64,000 bases of DNA, from contig CANXME010000875.1 of assembly GCA_948144175.1 (NCBI GenBank), forward strand, positions 434,001 through 498,000, in the 5' to 3' direction. Shown here in pieces: positions 31,758-43,029 of the stretch; the stretch's first letter is position 1; each line of letters begins with the position of its first letter. The notes beneath the pieces were generated by a model. It was not told the origin of the DNA, ran no database searches, and was given only the letters and a program-made list of their open reading frames with translations. This DNA is from Closterium sp. NIES-65. Taxonomy: Eukaryota > Streptophyta > Zygnematophyceae > Desmidiales > Closteriaceae. Both the position numbers and the translations under genes were made by a program.

Positions 31758-32850
31758 TGTTGGGTGCAAATTCACATTGCACGACATCCTGCCGTCTGTT
31801 TGTACGAGTATGCGTGTGCGAATGCATTTGCGTGTGAATGGTATGTTTGTGTGTTTGTTTGCTTTCGCAATTTTCGCTTGAAGCATTTGCAGGTACTCGC
31901 ACAATGTGCGCTTCGGCATAACATTGTACGCGCTATGAACAGTAGAAGCAGAAAGGACGAGCTCGCAAAGGAACCCAAGATGGAAGCTTTGCGGTTCAAC
32001 TTACTTGATTGCGCAGATTCAGTTCTATCCAACTCGAAATTGTACTGTTTTGTTTGGTTGACTATAGTGTAGCAGGGCAGGCACTATAGGGGTACAATTT
32101 AGGTGAAGGTTGGATGTTGTTTGTCTGTATCTGCATGCTACAGGGCCAGGGGAAACCAGCGGAACCAGCATTTGGCTGGTTGGGCAAAGACAAAACAGGT
32201 TCTGTTTTTAGGACCTGAACCTGGTTGTTGTTTCCCCAGGTTGGAAAAACAGAACCAGAGGTTGTTCACCAACCTATCACCTGCTATTTTGTCCAGCCAG
32301 GTTGGTTCTGTTGCTTGGAATTATTTGGGATCATCCCTGGTTGTTCCCAGGTTGATTCCCAAGGTCCTTGCTAGCTAGAGCTATTTATTCCTTCTCTGTT
32401 TGTACCTGAATATAGTGAAATTGATTCAAGCGAATTCGTTCCTTGCTGGAATTTCTTTTCTACGCGGTGCGACGGCGGAATGCTACCCGAGTCAACGCTA
32501 GTACGCTAGCACTCCAACGCTAGGCTAACGCTGTCCGAGCCATAACTTCGTAATGGCAGAACTTTTCGCGAGGCAACTTGGCTTATTTGAAAGCTCTTAG
32601 AGTGAGCTTCGATATAGGAAATTCTCAGCTTAATCCGATCGACGGTCTGCACGATACGCTGCGCAACGTTCAAGGTACTCTTGCTGTTTTGACTAAGTCC
32701 CTCTTGATCCCTCTCTCTACAAACTCGGACCCGAGGATAGGGGCTGGTCTTGTACCAGGCACCCAAGGACCCTTGGAGGTGACCCCGAGGAGAGGTTTTA
32801 AGTGTGATAAAGTCTTAATAGCTTGAGTTTATTAGGCCCTTACACCAACA
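31758..32850 (+). repeat. A1 3' LTR
   Basis: 1093 bp, reads as identical to 25995-27087. CCTTT follows. Confidence 0.95.
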
Positions 32851-32855
32851 CCTTT

Positions 32856-34798
32856 ATCGGGGAAGGTGTGTCACGCCAGCTTTCCGCCGACGCACGAAAC
32901 ATATGGTGAGTCGGCGCCCGACGCCGAATTGAGGTCCGGCCCGGTGGCGACCTCGTGCTTCGCCGAGCTCCGGATGGTGTTCATGCCGACGTGTGCAAGC
33001 CTCGCGTGCATCCTGTCCGGCGTTGCCTCCGTCGCAGAGACGATCACCCGCAGGGCCACTACCTTTGTAATGGACGTCGTCGGCGTGGACGAGCAGGGAT
33101 ACAGTTCGGTGCAGAGAACACGTCCGGTGTACGTTGCCCGGCCAAGCACCTCTTCTGCCGTTGAGATGAGCAGCATCCTGTCGCCATCTTCCTGCAGCTT
33201 CACGCCATGCTCTTTCAGCTGGTAGGCCGAAAGCAGGTTTGCTCGCACGCCCGGGATGTAAAGCATGTCGGGGATGAGCACCTGCTTCCCGGCCTCCCCT
33301 TGCAGAGCAACAGTGCCACGGCCCTGAACGTCCTGCAGTGCTCCATTGAAGCCGCGCACGTGCTTGATGGTGCCGCTCGGATGCAGGTTGACGAAGACCT
33401 CCTTCGTCCCCATCAGGTGGTGCGAGCAGCCGCTGTCAAGCAGGACCACCTCCGGGTTCGCCTGCACAGCTGCCGCCACCGCCTGGAACTCATCACCGGC
33501 CTCCGGCGCCAGCGAGACGGTCTGCTTCACGACGCCGACCAGCGAGCACGACGCCGCCTTGTCGTCTCGCCCCTTGCCGCTAGCAGAGGAGTCGGCGTCC
33601 TTCGCCGAGGTCAACTTGTTCGACTGCTTCTCCTTGTGCGGCTGGTGTCCTCGACGTGGACGAGAGCTGGCCGACCTCCCACGGCCTCCCTTGGCGTCGT
33701 CGTCGTCGGTATCGCTGCGGTCGGGGCACTCGAAGGAGAGGTGATCAAGGTCGCCGCACAACCAGCATTCCCGGCGTCGACCTCCTCCTCCACGACCGCT
33801 ATCCTTGGCCGACTTCTTCTTGTCGGCGTCCTTGCTCGGCTTCCAGCCAATGCTAATGCCACTGCCAGACTGCCCATGATGCCCCGGTCGGCCTCCTTGC
33901 TTCGTCGGGGCAACGAAGTTTGCCTACGCCAAAAGCTCCTGGGACCGCTCTGCCTCCTGCATCGCTTCATCTTGCAAGATGTACGAGGTGAAGTTGTCCT
34001 CGTTGAGCGTCGTCCTCGTGCTCGGCGCCATGGACAGTCTCTTCAAGAGTTTGTAGCTGCTCGAGAGGCCCTGCATAACGTGGGTGACGTACGACGCCGT
34101 CGAGTACTGCGCACCAGCCATCTTGAGAGTGGAAAGAATTCGCCGGGCTCGGTTGCAGTAGTCGGTCGCCGTCTCCTCGTCGCCCATAGGCACGTGCGTC
34201 AGCTGCCCCTCCCGCTGGGAGATGAACAAGTCGTCGGTGACTTGGTATAGGTCAACTCAATGAAGTGCCACGCCCGGTGGCCAGCGTCGAGGTACTCTCG
34301 GCACCACTTCAATGCGATCTGCATGCCCGGCGAGCAGCACCGCGTAATGACCATGAAGATCAACAGCTGCACGACGCGAAACTCCGCGCATAGGTCGGGG
34401 TCGTCTGCCGTCACCACGGAACCTCGGGCAAAGTTGATCAGCCCGGCCATCTCCAGCTGGGGCTTGATGGCTTCCTTCCAGGTGAGGATGTCCTGTCGAC
34501 CAACGAGTGGCGCGGTGACCAAGATCCTGTCCGGCGCAAACTTGAAGTAGCCGTAGCTCGGTGCAATCCCGCCCGCCGTCACTTGGGTCGCCGACATCGG
34601 CGACAAACTGCTTTGTCGTCCTCCGACGTCACCCTGCGAGGAGCCTGCAGCCGCCGACGACTGCACCTCTCGCGCATGAACACCGCCGAATTCATCGACG
34701 TGAATCAGACCTCTCTGCTTCGACGTGCCTCCCTCACTGCTGCCGACTTGGCCACCACCGGCGTTGACGCCCATGTCGACGCCGCCTTCGTTGGTCAC
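32856..34798 (-). pseudogene. D gag and protease region
   Basis: On the minus strand the gag start MTNEGGVDMGVNAGGG lies at 34798, followed by FKFAPDRILVTAPLVGRQDILTW-like sequence typical of copia gag N-termini. GQLTHVPMGDEETATDYCNRARRIL and FTSYILQDEAM follow (34230-33960). The knuckle CWLCGDLDHLSFEC (CX2CX4HX4C) lies at about 33735-33776. The protease has the active-site word LLDSGCSHHLMG (about 33430), and a pre-integrase segment with HARLAHVGMNT follows near 32960. The gene is broken several times and is interrupted by A1. Confidence 0.82.
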
Positions 34799-35280
34799 CG
34801 GTCGAGGAAGCCGGTCGGGAAGGGGGATGCTCCGTCGCCCACATGGTGCGGAGTCCAGCGTCGACGACCGCCCAGGGTATCACCCCGTACTCATGGGCCT
34901 CATGGCGTCTCCTCGCATCCTCCAGCCGTCCCTCCAGGGTGTCCATCACCTTGGTGTCACCTACGCGTACGTTAGTGACTGCACGGCTGCTGACCTACGA
35001 ACAACTTAAGTAAGTGACCTCTACGCCAACCTGACTGAAAGGTAAGTCGTGTGCCATCCACGCTCACCGCACCATGCGGAGATAACTACTGGAACGGGAG
35101 CTAGACTACGGGCTAGGCATAGGTGCTTGTGTGATCTCTGCGTTCGTTGGTCCTCAGTCGTTTTCCTAGTTCACACACTGCTTGCTAATTTACAGGGCAA
35201 GTTGGCAAGAGTTTTACTGGAGAATGTTGACAACAATGATAGCAACAACATTGGCAACACAGACTACATCAGAGCTAGCT
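34799..35280. other. Unassigned DNA beyond the D gag
   Basis: This should contain the leader and 5' LTR of D, but no LTR pair or PBS can be recognised. Near 35264-35275 the plus strand reads CTACATCAGAGC after an AACA-type sequence. This matches the last eight bases of a PBS and may mark another decayed short LTR element whose GC-rich interior follows; the match is too weak to call. Confidence 0.3.
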
Positions 35281-35284
35281 AGGC

Positions 35285-36080
35285 TGTTGGTCGACCTCTA
35301 GCGCAGCAGCGCTCGCACCGCTCCAGCGTTGCAGAGTAGCGGTTCGCCAACGTTGCAAGTCCATGGTGTGCCACCGCTGCAGCAAGTCGGCTGCACAGCG
35401 TTGCACCCGCAGGACAAGGGAGCACCTGCTTCGCAGGTGCGTGCAGCTGGTTGGCGCTCCACACCTTGTTACGAGCACAACGCAGACGCCTGGCAGACTC
35501 CACACCAGCGTCTGCGCCCATCAGCCACGTCGACCTCGGGATAACACCCCCGAGGTCGACCTCGCAGACCCCACCCCGGCGATACTCGTGCACGTCCCCC
35601 GGGTATCCCGGTCGACCGGGCAACCACGCCTGGTCGACCAGCGCAGTCCGTAGCCCGGCCACACATAGCCAGCGTCTCCCCTTCAGCATACAGGCGTTCA
35701 TGACGTCGTCCGGACACCCAGGTCGGTATCCAGGCGCCAAGGACACCGTGCAGACCTCCAGAGCGGCGTCCAGCCTCCCAGGACGCCGACCAGATGCCCA
35801 GGTCGGCGTCTGGCCTCCCAGGACGCCGTACAGGCGCCCACGATGGCGACCAGGTGCCCGGGTAGTCATACCGACGCCCAAGTCGGCGTCCATCTTCCTA
35901 GGATGCCGTCTAGGCGTCCAGGACGCACGGCGTCCTCCTGGTCGGCGCCCTCCAGCTCGGCTCCCTTGCAGTGGCCTCCGTGCTCACTTCTGCAGGTCAG
36001 CTGCAACCCCCGCACATCCGACCACGAGGTCGGCTCCACCCAAGCGAGGACGGGGCCAAACAACACTCCCGTTGACTCCC
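35285..36080 (+). repeat. GC-rich degenerate repeat region
   Basis: Imperfect repeats of CCCAGGACGCCG and CCCAGGTCGGCGTC words (35690-35930), preceded by a CTGCAGCAAGTCGG-like array. Long open frames exist on both strands at once (252 codons plus at 35451-36209; 204 codons minus at 35279-35893) and are best read as repeat artefacts. The composition resembles the interiors of TRIM1 and TRIM2, so a decayed TRIM interior is possible. Confidence 0.45.
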
Positions 36081-36751
36081 CTACCAGTGGCACTCCATGT
36101 GGTAAAAATGGTTACCCAAGCGGTATGCATTGCGTACGTTGAACATGTGTTAAACTTGGTAGGTGCTTCGCTACTCCTCGATGCTACAACAGCATGCCAC
36201 CTTTCTTAAGCCCCAATCTTCAAAGCAGCATCATATTTCATGCCGTTGTGGTTATTCCAGCTTAAAAAAATAATAATAAAAAATCATTCCAGCCAGTACT
36301 GTCCAATATGAGAAAGTTGTCAGATCTGCATTTCATGGAACGAGTGCATCAACATGTTAACGTGGGGAATCCATCATCGATGGTACTTTGAATACCAGCC
36401 GATCATATGTTGTATATGCTCAATTGCGTTCATCTTATGATATTGTGCAGCGTTGGGTTTATGCTCAATCAACAACTATGGTTAACTCAATTCCCGACTT
36501 ACTCGTTTATGTACATAACCTTCTGGACTAATCGACCTAACTTTCGACGAAGCTACCGAAAGTTTCTTACTTTCAGATGAACGGCGCTTTCCTGACAAAT
36601 TTCTCGCGTCCATTTGTGAAACTTGTTCCAAGCCCGATACTTCACATGCACAGGATGCCTCATTTAACGCGTCCGTATGGGATAGAAGTACGATACGTAA
36701 TACCACAAACAACTTTTGGTTCTTACTTAGTCTGCCAATGTCTCTTATCAC
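36081..36751. other. Unassigned AT-rich DNA
   Basis: Unique sequence with a short A/T-rich run (TTAAAAAAATAATAATAAAA at about 36263). No gene or element is recognised. It ends where C3 begins, near 36752. Confidence 0.4.
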
Positions 36752-39700
36752 CATAGCTGCCTGCCATTCAGAGGAGTAGGAACCCTCTATCGCCTCCGCG
36801 TAAGAGCGCGGAGTCGGGATGTCAAGTGCATCCGGGTCTCCCTCAGGGGTAAGCAGTACGGACACGAGATGAGGTGAAGCAGCTGCCAGACACTGGAACT
36901 CCTCCTGCCTGTCCTCAAGGACGTCCGTGCCAAGGGCACACTCACCCCCGACGGACGGAGGACAGACAGACTCAGTCTCAGCGACAAGACTAGCAGCGTA
37001 GTCTAGGCGACAGCGAGCAGCAAAGTCGACGAGCTCAGCAACTAGGGCAGATGCAGCTCAAAAGAAGGGTCAGTGTCGACAGTAGCAAGGAGACGCGTGA
37101 CAGTAGGACTGGCAGCATGAAGAGAGTCCGACTCCGGGTCGGCAAGAGCTGCAAGAGAGGACGCAGGAGGAGAAGGCACAGGGGCACACAGAGGAGTAGT
37201 GGACAGACGCAGAGACATCCAGTGCGTGCCAGGGACAGGAGGAGGACGCTGACGCGAACCGCGACCACTAGTGCGAGCAGCACGGACAAGCGACGCAGGG
37301 CGTGACGCAGGCTCAAGACGCTCAGTAAGACCTCCAGTAGGACTAGTGTAGAGAGAAGGAGCAGGCAAAAGGGAGGTAGGCTGCAACTGTAACTGTGACA
37401 GGACAGGCTGTGGACACTCTAAGGGAGGAGGAGGACCAGTAGAAGGTGGAAGACCAAGAACCTGCTGCAGGAGTGGAATGAAGTACACGCGCGGCCGCGT
37501 GGCGACGCCAGAAGCAGCAGGGACAGCACCAGTACCCGCTCCAGCAGGAGCACCCGCTCCAGCAGCACCTCCAGCAACTCCAGAACCTCCAACAGCACCA
37601 GGAGCACCCCCAGCAGAACCGCCAGCGGTAGTCTCAGCACCAACACCCTCAGCAGCACCAGCTCCAGTCGAACCCGCAGGCCCAGCAGCTCCAGTACTCT
37701 CAGTACGAGCACCTCCAGGACCCGCGAGCGCAGCACCCTCAGCAGCCAAAGAACCTCCAGCACCAGCAGTACGACGCCAGCGCCGGGCAAACCACTCGCG
37801 CAGCTCCTGTGGAGAGAGTGGCTCCCGGCGAGACGAAGCACCCGGAGAACCTCCAGGCGGAGCACCTCCAGGCTCAGCACCCCCAGGCGTAGTACCCCCC
37901 GGCTGAGCACCCCCCGGCTGAGCACCCCCCGGCTCAGCACCCCCAGGCTCAGCACCCCCAGGCTCACCACCCCCAGACGTAGCACCCCCAGGCTCAGCAC
38001 CCCCAGACTCAGCACCCCTAGGCTCCGCACCCCCAGGTCCAGCACCCCCAAACTCAGCACCCCCAATCTCAGCACCCTCAGCAGCACCAGAGTCACCAGT
38101 AACCTCGACAGGCTCGACTGCGTCTACCTGGGACACATCTGAAGGGGCGGGACCCTCAGGGGGGAGGGGGTCTACCTGGGGGGGACATGGTACAAGGAAG
38201 AGCGGGGGAGGGGGGAGGGACGGAGTGCGGTAGGGGAAGAGGCGGTAGTAGGGGACTGACTCGTCAAACGTGACGTCCTGGGAGGACAGAACACGTCGAG
38301 AGGTGGGGTGGTAGAACTGCCACCCAGGCGTGTTAGGGGGAAACCCCAGGAAGACGCAAGGAGCAGCACGAGGGGACAGCTTGTCCGCAGACAAGTCGCG
38401 GACAAACGCCCGAGATCCCCAGACCCGGAACGCCGATGCATCGCCAACCTTCCCCGTCCACAGCAAGGCTGGGGAGGTCTCCGGCCTCGAGACCCTGGGG
38501 TGGAGGTTGATCTGATGCGCCGCGTACCTCACCGCAAACGGCCACAGAAAATGGGGGGCAGCCGCATGCATCATAGACGTACGAGCAACGTCCATGACCA
38601 TGCCAATGCGGCGCTCAGCAATCCCATTTTGCTGCGGGGAGTCCGAAAGCATGAAGGTCTGACGGATGCCTCGTGTGCGACAGTAGGCTCTCAGAAGGTC
38701 AGAGGAAAACTCTGCGCCTCTGTCCGAGTGCAGACGCAGAACAGGAAAGTCCGGGCCAAAGCTCTGCCTGAGCTGGAGAGGAGCTGCGCGGATCCAGTCG
38801 ATCAGCACCGCAGTGACATCACCCTTGCAGCGCAAGGGGAAGACTGCGGTGTAACGCGAGTAGTCGTCAACAACGAGCAGGAAGTAGCGCTCGTGACCCT
38901 GTCCACGGACGCGGGCTGGGCCCCACACGTCCATGTGAAGCGTCTGCAACGGGGCCTCTGTCGGAGGAAACTGGGAGGAGTGAGGGGCAGCACGCTGGCG
39001 CCCCTCAACACAGGGGACACAGGTAGGGCCAGGGCCCTGAGGAAGGGGAGGGAGGGACCGGGGGAGACCACACACAAGAAGACGGGAGGCCATGCCTTTG
39101 AGCCAAAGCAGAGAGGGGTGACCAAGGCAGTGGTGCCAGAGGAGAGTCTCGTGAGACAGGAGACGACACGAATAGGGGGCAGACTCAGGACCAGACCTGG
39201 ACGCCCCAGCAAACACCTGACCCGCCGCAGCTACCCTACTAGACTCAGCAACTGGAGGAGACGCAGTGGTCAGAGTGTACAGGCTCGACCCCGGCTGACG
39301 GGTGAACGTAGCCAGGTGTGGGCGTGTGCTAGCCTCTGTGCAGTGCGTCACCCTCTGACGCGCAGGAGTGAACTGGTGGACACCCGCATCCTGTAGGTCA
39401 GCACCGCTCACCAGGTTCATCGAGAACGAGGGGAGGTAGAGACCAGACAGGGTGCAAGAGGGAGCCGCCGGACACGGGAGGACTGTGGAGAAGCGAGACA
39501 GTACAGGACCCCCAGAGGGGTCAGCCAGAGACACCGCAACCGGCCGACTAAGCGGCGTGAGTGTGGTGCGGTCCCAAAAGAAGGAGCGAGATGCCCCAGA
39601 GTCAAGGGTGAAGGTGAGGGAGGCCGAAGCCGACGTGGTACCTAAGAGCGCAGACTCAGCAGTACCTGAGGACGCAGACGCACTAGCACCTAGAGCAGCA

Positions 39701-41021
39701 GCGTCGCAAGCACCTTGGGCAGCCGCCTCACCAGTACCTAGAGCAGCAGTCTCAATGCCCAGATCGGGCGGGAAACACCAGTAACAGTCACCCTCATCAC
39801 TAATAGACACAGCATACATGGAAGAGAGAATTGCATAGATGGCAACACCCGCCCTAGACAGCTCGCCCCAGCGAGGGATCTCAGAGGCCTCCGGGAACTG
39901 GTGATGCCACGCGTCCGTCAGGCGACCAAAGCAGCGCTGGGTGGGGTGCGCACCCCCACACTGCTCACGCGCACAGTCGACGGTGCGCAGGACGTAGGTG
40001 CACGGACCAAAACCCCCACCCCGCTGGCGTGCAGTGTACCACTCACGGAGCTGCTGAGGGGACAGGGTCTCACGACCGCGCTGCTGCTGCTGGCGCGAGC
40101 CACCACCGGAGCCACTCCTCTGCGAAGACCCGCTACCAGCTCCGCCGCCACCCCCACCGCCTCCACCGCCTCCGCCGCCTCCGCTACTGCCGCCGCATCC
40201 GCCGCCTCCTCCGCCACCTCCGCTCCCACCACCACCGCTGCCGCCGCCTCCGCCTCCACTGCCGCCACCGACCCCTCCACTCCCACCTCCACTCCCACCG
40301 CCACCCCCACTCCCCCCACCGCCGCCACCTCCACCTCCACCGCCCCCGCTCGCTCCTCTAGCGCCCTTGCCCCCCTTGCCCTTGCCAGGGCGGCGTCTCC
40401 CGCTAGGGGCAGACGCCGCACCGACCGACTCAAGACCATCGAGGTCGGCCGCAGCAGCAGAGGCAACAGAGGGCAGTAGGGGGGAGGGGGAACACCCCTC
40501 AAAGATGGGGGTGCGCGGGTCACTATGTAGTAGAGAGTGATGTACATGGTGGGGGGGGGGTTCTTGGCGCAGAAGTCAGCAGGAAGTGCAATGCGGTAGC
40601 GAGTGTCACTAGTGCGGAGGTGCGTAATGAGGTCAGCTACTATGGGAAAGGCAGCAAGGTCAGGGAAGAGGTACGGTAGCATGAGACGGCTCAGTGCAGC
40701 AGTGGCAGGGGAGGAGTAGTGCGCGACTACAGCATCGTACAAGGTCTGAGCACTCTTGTACTGACTAAAGTGCGCACGCTCGGAGGTAGGGAGGTGGCGA
40801 CGCACAGCAAGACGTGCAGCAGCGTCGCGCGTGGCCCACTGGGAGCAAACAGTGGCGTCAGCATCAGCAGCAGGGGCAGGGGAAGCGCCAGAGGTAAGGT
40901 CAAAGAGAGAGAGGCCGTCTGCCCTATCACACTGTAAGAACAGCTGCAGGTCGTCTACCCAGACCTCAAAGTCAATGGCTCGACCCTCAGCGTCAAAAGA
41001 GAGGACACTAGGGGTAGCCAT
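36752..41021 (-). pseudogene. C3 gag, protease and integrase region
   Basis: Start at 41021 (MATPSVLSFDAEGRAIDFEV). Gag core; then basic SGRRRPGKGKGGKG-type sequence and a glycine tract (about 40130-40375, minus). The cysteine/histidine motif C-X13-C-X3-H-X4-C lies near 39930-40000. Protease LDSGASRSFFWDRTT (about 39560-39605). Integrase zinc region WHHCLGHPSL to CVPCVEG, then the core with HMDVWGPARV, VVDDYSRYTAVF, LHSDRGAEFSS and QQNGIAERRIGM (about 38600-38950). A post-integrase GGAEPGGAEPGG array (37870-38080) is followed by RREPLSPQELREWFARRW and the linker to YAEAIEGSYSSEWQAAM (36752-36800). It serves particle formation, processing and integration. Broken at its 3' end. Confidence 0.85.
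37850..38080 (-). repeat. 15-bp minisatellite coding GGAEP repeats (C3)
   Basis: On the plus strand, about a dozen units of the type CTCAGCACCCCCAGG. On the minus strand they give a GGAEP/GGAQP/GGATP pentapeptide array between integrase and RT. The homologous array is in C2 at 22918-23050, and a shorter one is in C1 near 7540-7580. Confidence 0.88.
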
Positions 41022-41099
41022 GGCGACAGACGCTAAGCAGTGTAAACAGTAGGGTGAGGGCAGTGCAGTGAAAAAGGCGCAGTGCTCACCAGACGAGGC

Positions 41100-42110
41100 A
41101 GCTTGGTCCGGAAGTAGGGCAGCTCAGCGGCTCGGCGGCTCGGCTGCAGGGCGGCTCGGCTGCAGGGTGGCTCGGCTGCTGGGCGGCTCGGCTGCTGGGC
41201 GGCTCGGCTGCAGGGCGGCTCGGCTGCTCGGCGGCTCTGCTGCTGGGCGGCTCGGCTGCTCGGCGGCTCAGCGGCTCGGCTGTTGGGCGGTTCGGCGGCT
41301 CTGCGGCCTGGCGGCTCGGCGGCCCGGCGGTTTTGCTGCTGAGCGACTCGGCGGCCAGGCGGCTCGGTGGTGCTGCCACTGGGCGTCTCGGTGGCGATGG
41401 TTCAGGGCGGCGCGGCGGCCGTAGGTAGGGCGGCGCGGCAGTCGTAGGTAGGGCGGTGGGTGGGCCGTAGGTAGGGCGGCGGGTGGGCCGCAGGTAGAGC
41501 GGCGTGTAGCCGCAGGTAGGGCGGCAGTAGGGCCGCAGGTGGGGCGGCGGGTGGGCCGCAGGTAGGGCGGCGGGTGGGCCGCAGGTAGGGCGGTGGGTAG
41601 CGGCAGGTAGGGCGGCGAGCGGGCCGCAGGCAAGGCGGCGGGTAGCCGCATGTAGGGCGGCGGGTAGGGCCGCAGGTAGGGCGGCGGGTTGGCCGCAGGT
41701 AGGGCGGCGGGTTGGCTGCAGGTAGGGCGGCGAGCGGGCCGCAGGTAGGCGGCGGGTGGGCCGCAGGTAGGGCGGCGGGTGGGTCGCAGGTAGGGCGGCT
41801 GGTGGGCCGCAGGTAGGCGGCGGTAGGGCCGTAGGTAGGGCGGCGGTAGGGCCGCAAGTAGGGCGGCAAGTAGGGCCGCAGGTAAGAGCGGCACGCGACG
41901 CCGCTAAGGGAGGCGACGGGCCGTGCGGCGTCGGGCCGGAACAGGCGGCGCGGGGCCGGGACGGGCGGCGCGAGGGCGTCGTCGGGCCGGGACGGGCGGC
42001 GCTAGGGCGTCGTCGGGCCGGGACGGGCGGCGCGAGGGCGTCGCCGGGCCGGGACAAGCGGCGCTAGGGCGGCGCGAGGGCGGCGCCGTGCATGTGAGGC
42101 GTGACGGGCC
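41100..42110 (-). repeat. C3 leader minisatellite
   Basis: Three modules on the plus strand: GGCTCGGCTGCTGGGC units (41110-41345), GTAGGGCGGCGGGTGGGCCGC units (41400-41900) and GGGCCGGGACGGGCGGCGC units (41920-42110). The first matches the inner module of C2 (12820-13010). The second matches bases 190-480 of the window rather than C2. Open frames here are artefacts. Confidence 0.85.
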
Positions 42111-42234
42111 GCACCGGGCGGCGCGACAGAAAGGAAAGGGCCCGGGGCGCGACTCGGGCCTGAGCGGAGTGCGCTCCGGGCAGAAAAAAAAACTCGTAGT
42201 GGTGGGCCCTAGGAATCGTTCCCGCTAGGGAACC

Positions 42235-42246
42235 TGCTCGATACCA
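42235..42246 (-). promoter_or_regulatory. C3 primer-binding site
   Basis: The minus strand reads TGGTATCGAGCA, identical to C2's variant. It abuts the LTR. Confidence 0.8.
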
Positions 42247-42373
42247 TGAGAAGAAACGAGAATGAATGAACTATGAATGAAGTGGGTACAAGTACTAACC
42301 CTAATTGGGTTGTACCCCATATGGAATACCCCACTATAGCCTACACAACAGCATAAGCTAACATGTTCTGACA
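42247..42373 (-). repeat. C3 5' LTR
   Basis: About 127 bp. On the minus strand it runs TGTCAGAACATGTTAGC to CTTCTCA. It shares the block GTAGGCTATAGTGGGGTA and the hairpin AACCC-AATTA-GGGTT with C2. Confidence 0.85.
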
Positions 42374-42732
42374 CCCGTCCCATCCCACCCTAGCGATAGC
42401 CTTCATTGACTTACACGTAGATTCGTATCGTACATGTAATAGTTCATTTCCGTTTCTTTATGCCTTAATCACCTTTGTCATTTCCAATCTAGTGTGCTGT
42501 ATGAATAACATCTTAAATGCTATGACGACTGCTCTGCAGACTACTTGAAGAGTCTTGTCTTCATTGCTTAAGTTGTCTTCTATTTGGGACGGTTTAGGGT
42601 GACCTATAAGTATTGGAAATGGACAAAGAACCGTTTAGAAGATACCCCCTCGTTCTACAATTACCCCTAAACCCTACACTGGCTTAACTGATACACACAA
42701 ATAGCTGTCTTATAATGAGGCTACCCCATTTT
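42374..42732. other. Unassigned DNA between C3 and A2
   Basis: 359 bp of unique AT-rich sequence. No coding frame, element end or RNA is recognised. Confidence 0.4.
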
Positions 42733-43029
42733 TGTTGGTGTAAGGGCCTAATAAACTCAAGCTATTAAGACTTTATCAAACTTAAAACCTCTCCTCGAGG
42801 TCACCTCCAAGGGTCCTTGGGTGCCTGGTACAAGATCAGCCCCTATCCTCGGGTCTAAGTTTGTAGAGAGAGAGATCAAGAGGGACTTAGTCAAAACAGC
42901 AAGAGTATCTTGAACGTCACACAGCGTATCGTGCAGACCGTTGATCGGATCAAGCTGAGAATTTGCTATATCGAAGCTCACTCCAATAGCTTTAAAATGA
43001 ACCAAGTTGCCTCGCGAAAAGTTCTGCCA
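42733..43029 (-). repeat. A2 3' LTR remnant
   Basis: About 297 bp, matching the last part (R/U5 side) of the A LTR. The outer edge on the plus strand is TGTTGGTGTAAGGGCC. Confidence 0.85.

Larger units (their letters stand above)
25995..32850 (+). mobile_element. A1: near-whole family A copia element
   Basis: A 6856-bp element with two LTRs of exactly 1093 bp that read as identical, and target duplication CCTTT (25990-25994 and 32851-32855). PBS at 27091-27102; purine tract GAGGGGGAGTG just before the 3' LTR. It is inserted into the protease-integrase part of D on the opposite strand. The coding interior is close to whole, with about one break. The combination of identical LTRs, intact target duplication and at least five relatives in the same 64 kb makes family A the best candidate for recent activity here. 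Confidence 0.96.
23891..34798 (-). mobile_element. D: old minus-strand copia element carrying nested A1
   Basis: Remnants on the minus strand lie on both sides of A1. From high to low coordinates: gag from about 34798, a zinc knuckle near 33740-33776, protease and pre-integrase region to 32856, then A1 (25995-32850), then integrase (about 25994-25460), an acidic linker (about 25290-24400) and reverse transcriptase (about 24410-23891). It stops at the tail-to-tail junction with C2. No LTR is recognisable at either end. The coding pieces carry several breaks, so this is an old fossil. It belongs to a different copia lineage from A, B and C. Confidence 0.85.
36752..42373 (-). mobile_element. C3: 5' part of a family C copia element
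   Basis: A minus-strand element: 5' LTR 42247-42373, PBS 42235-42246, minisatellite leader (about 41100-42110), gag from 41021, protease, integrase, post-integrase repeats, ending at the very start of RT near 36752. The RT core, RNase H and 3' LTR are missing, so no LTR comparison is possible. It shares the PBS variant TGGTATCGAGC and the leader's inner module with C2 and is probably the same subfamily. The coding part carries about one or two breaks. With C2 it forms a tail-to-tail inverted pair. Confidence 0.88.

Noticed and set aside
25995-32850. An envelope-like third gene in family A or B (virus-like SIRE type)
   Set aside because: Only a few tens of bases separate the RNase H end from the purine tract and 3' LTR in A1, A3 and B1, so there is no room for one.
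35264-35275. CTACATCAGAGC as the PBS of another LTR element
   Set aside because: Only eight of twelve positions match and no LTR pair could be found around it.
35279-36209. Two overlapping open frames of 204 and 252 codons on opposite strands
   Set aside because: Both follow imperfect GC-rich repeats and have no domain; best explained as repeat artefacts.
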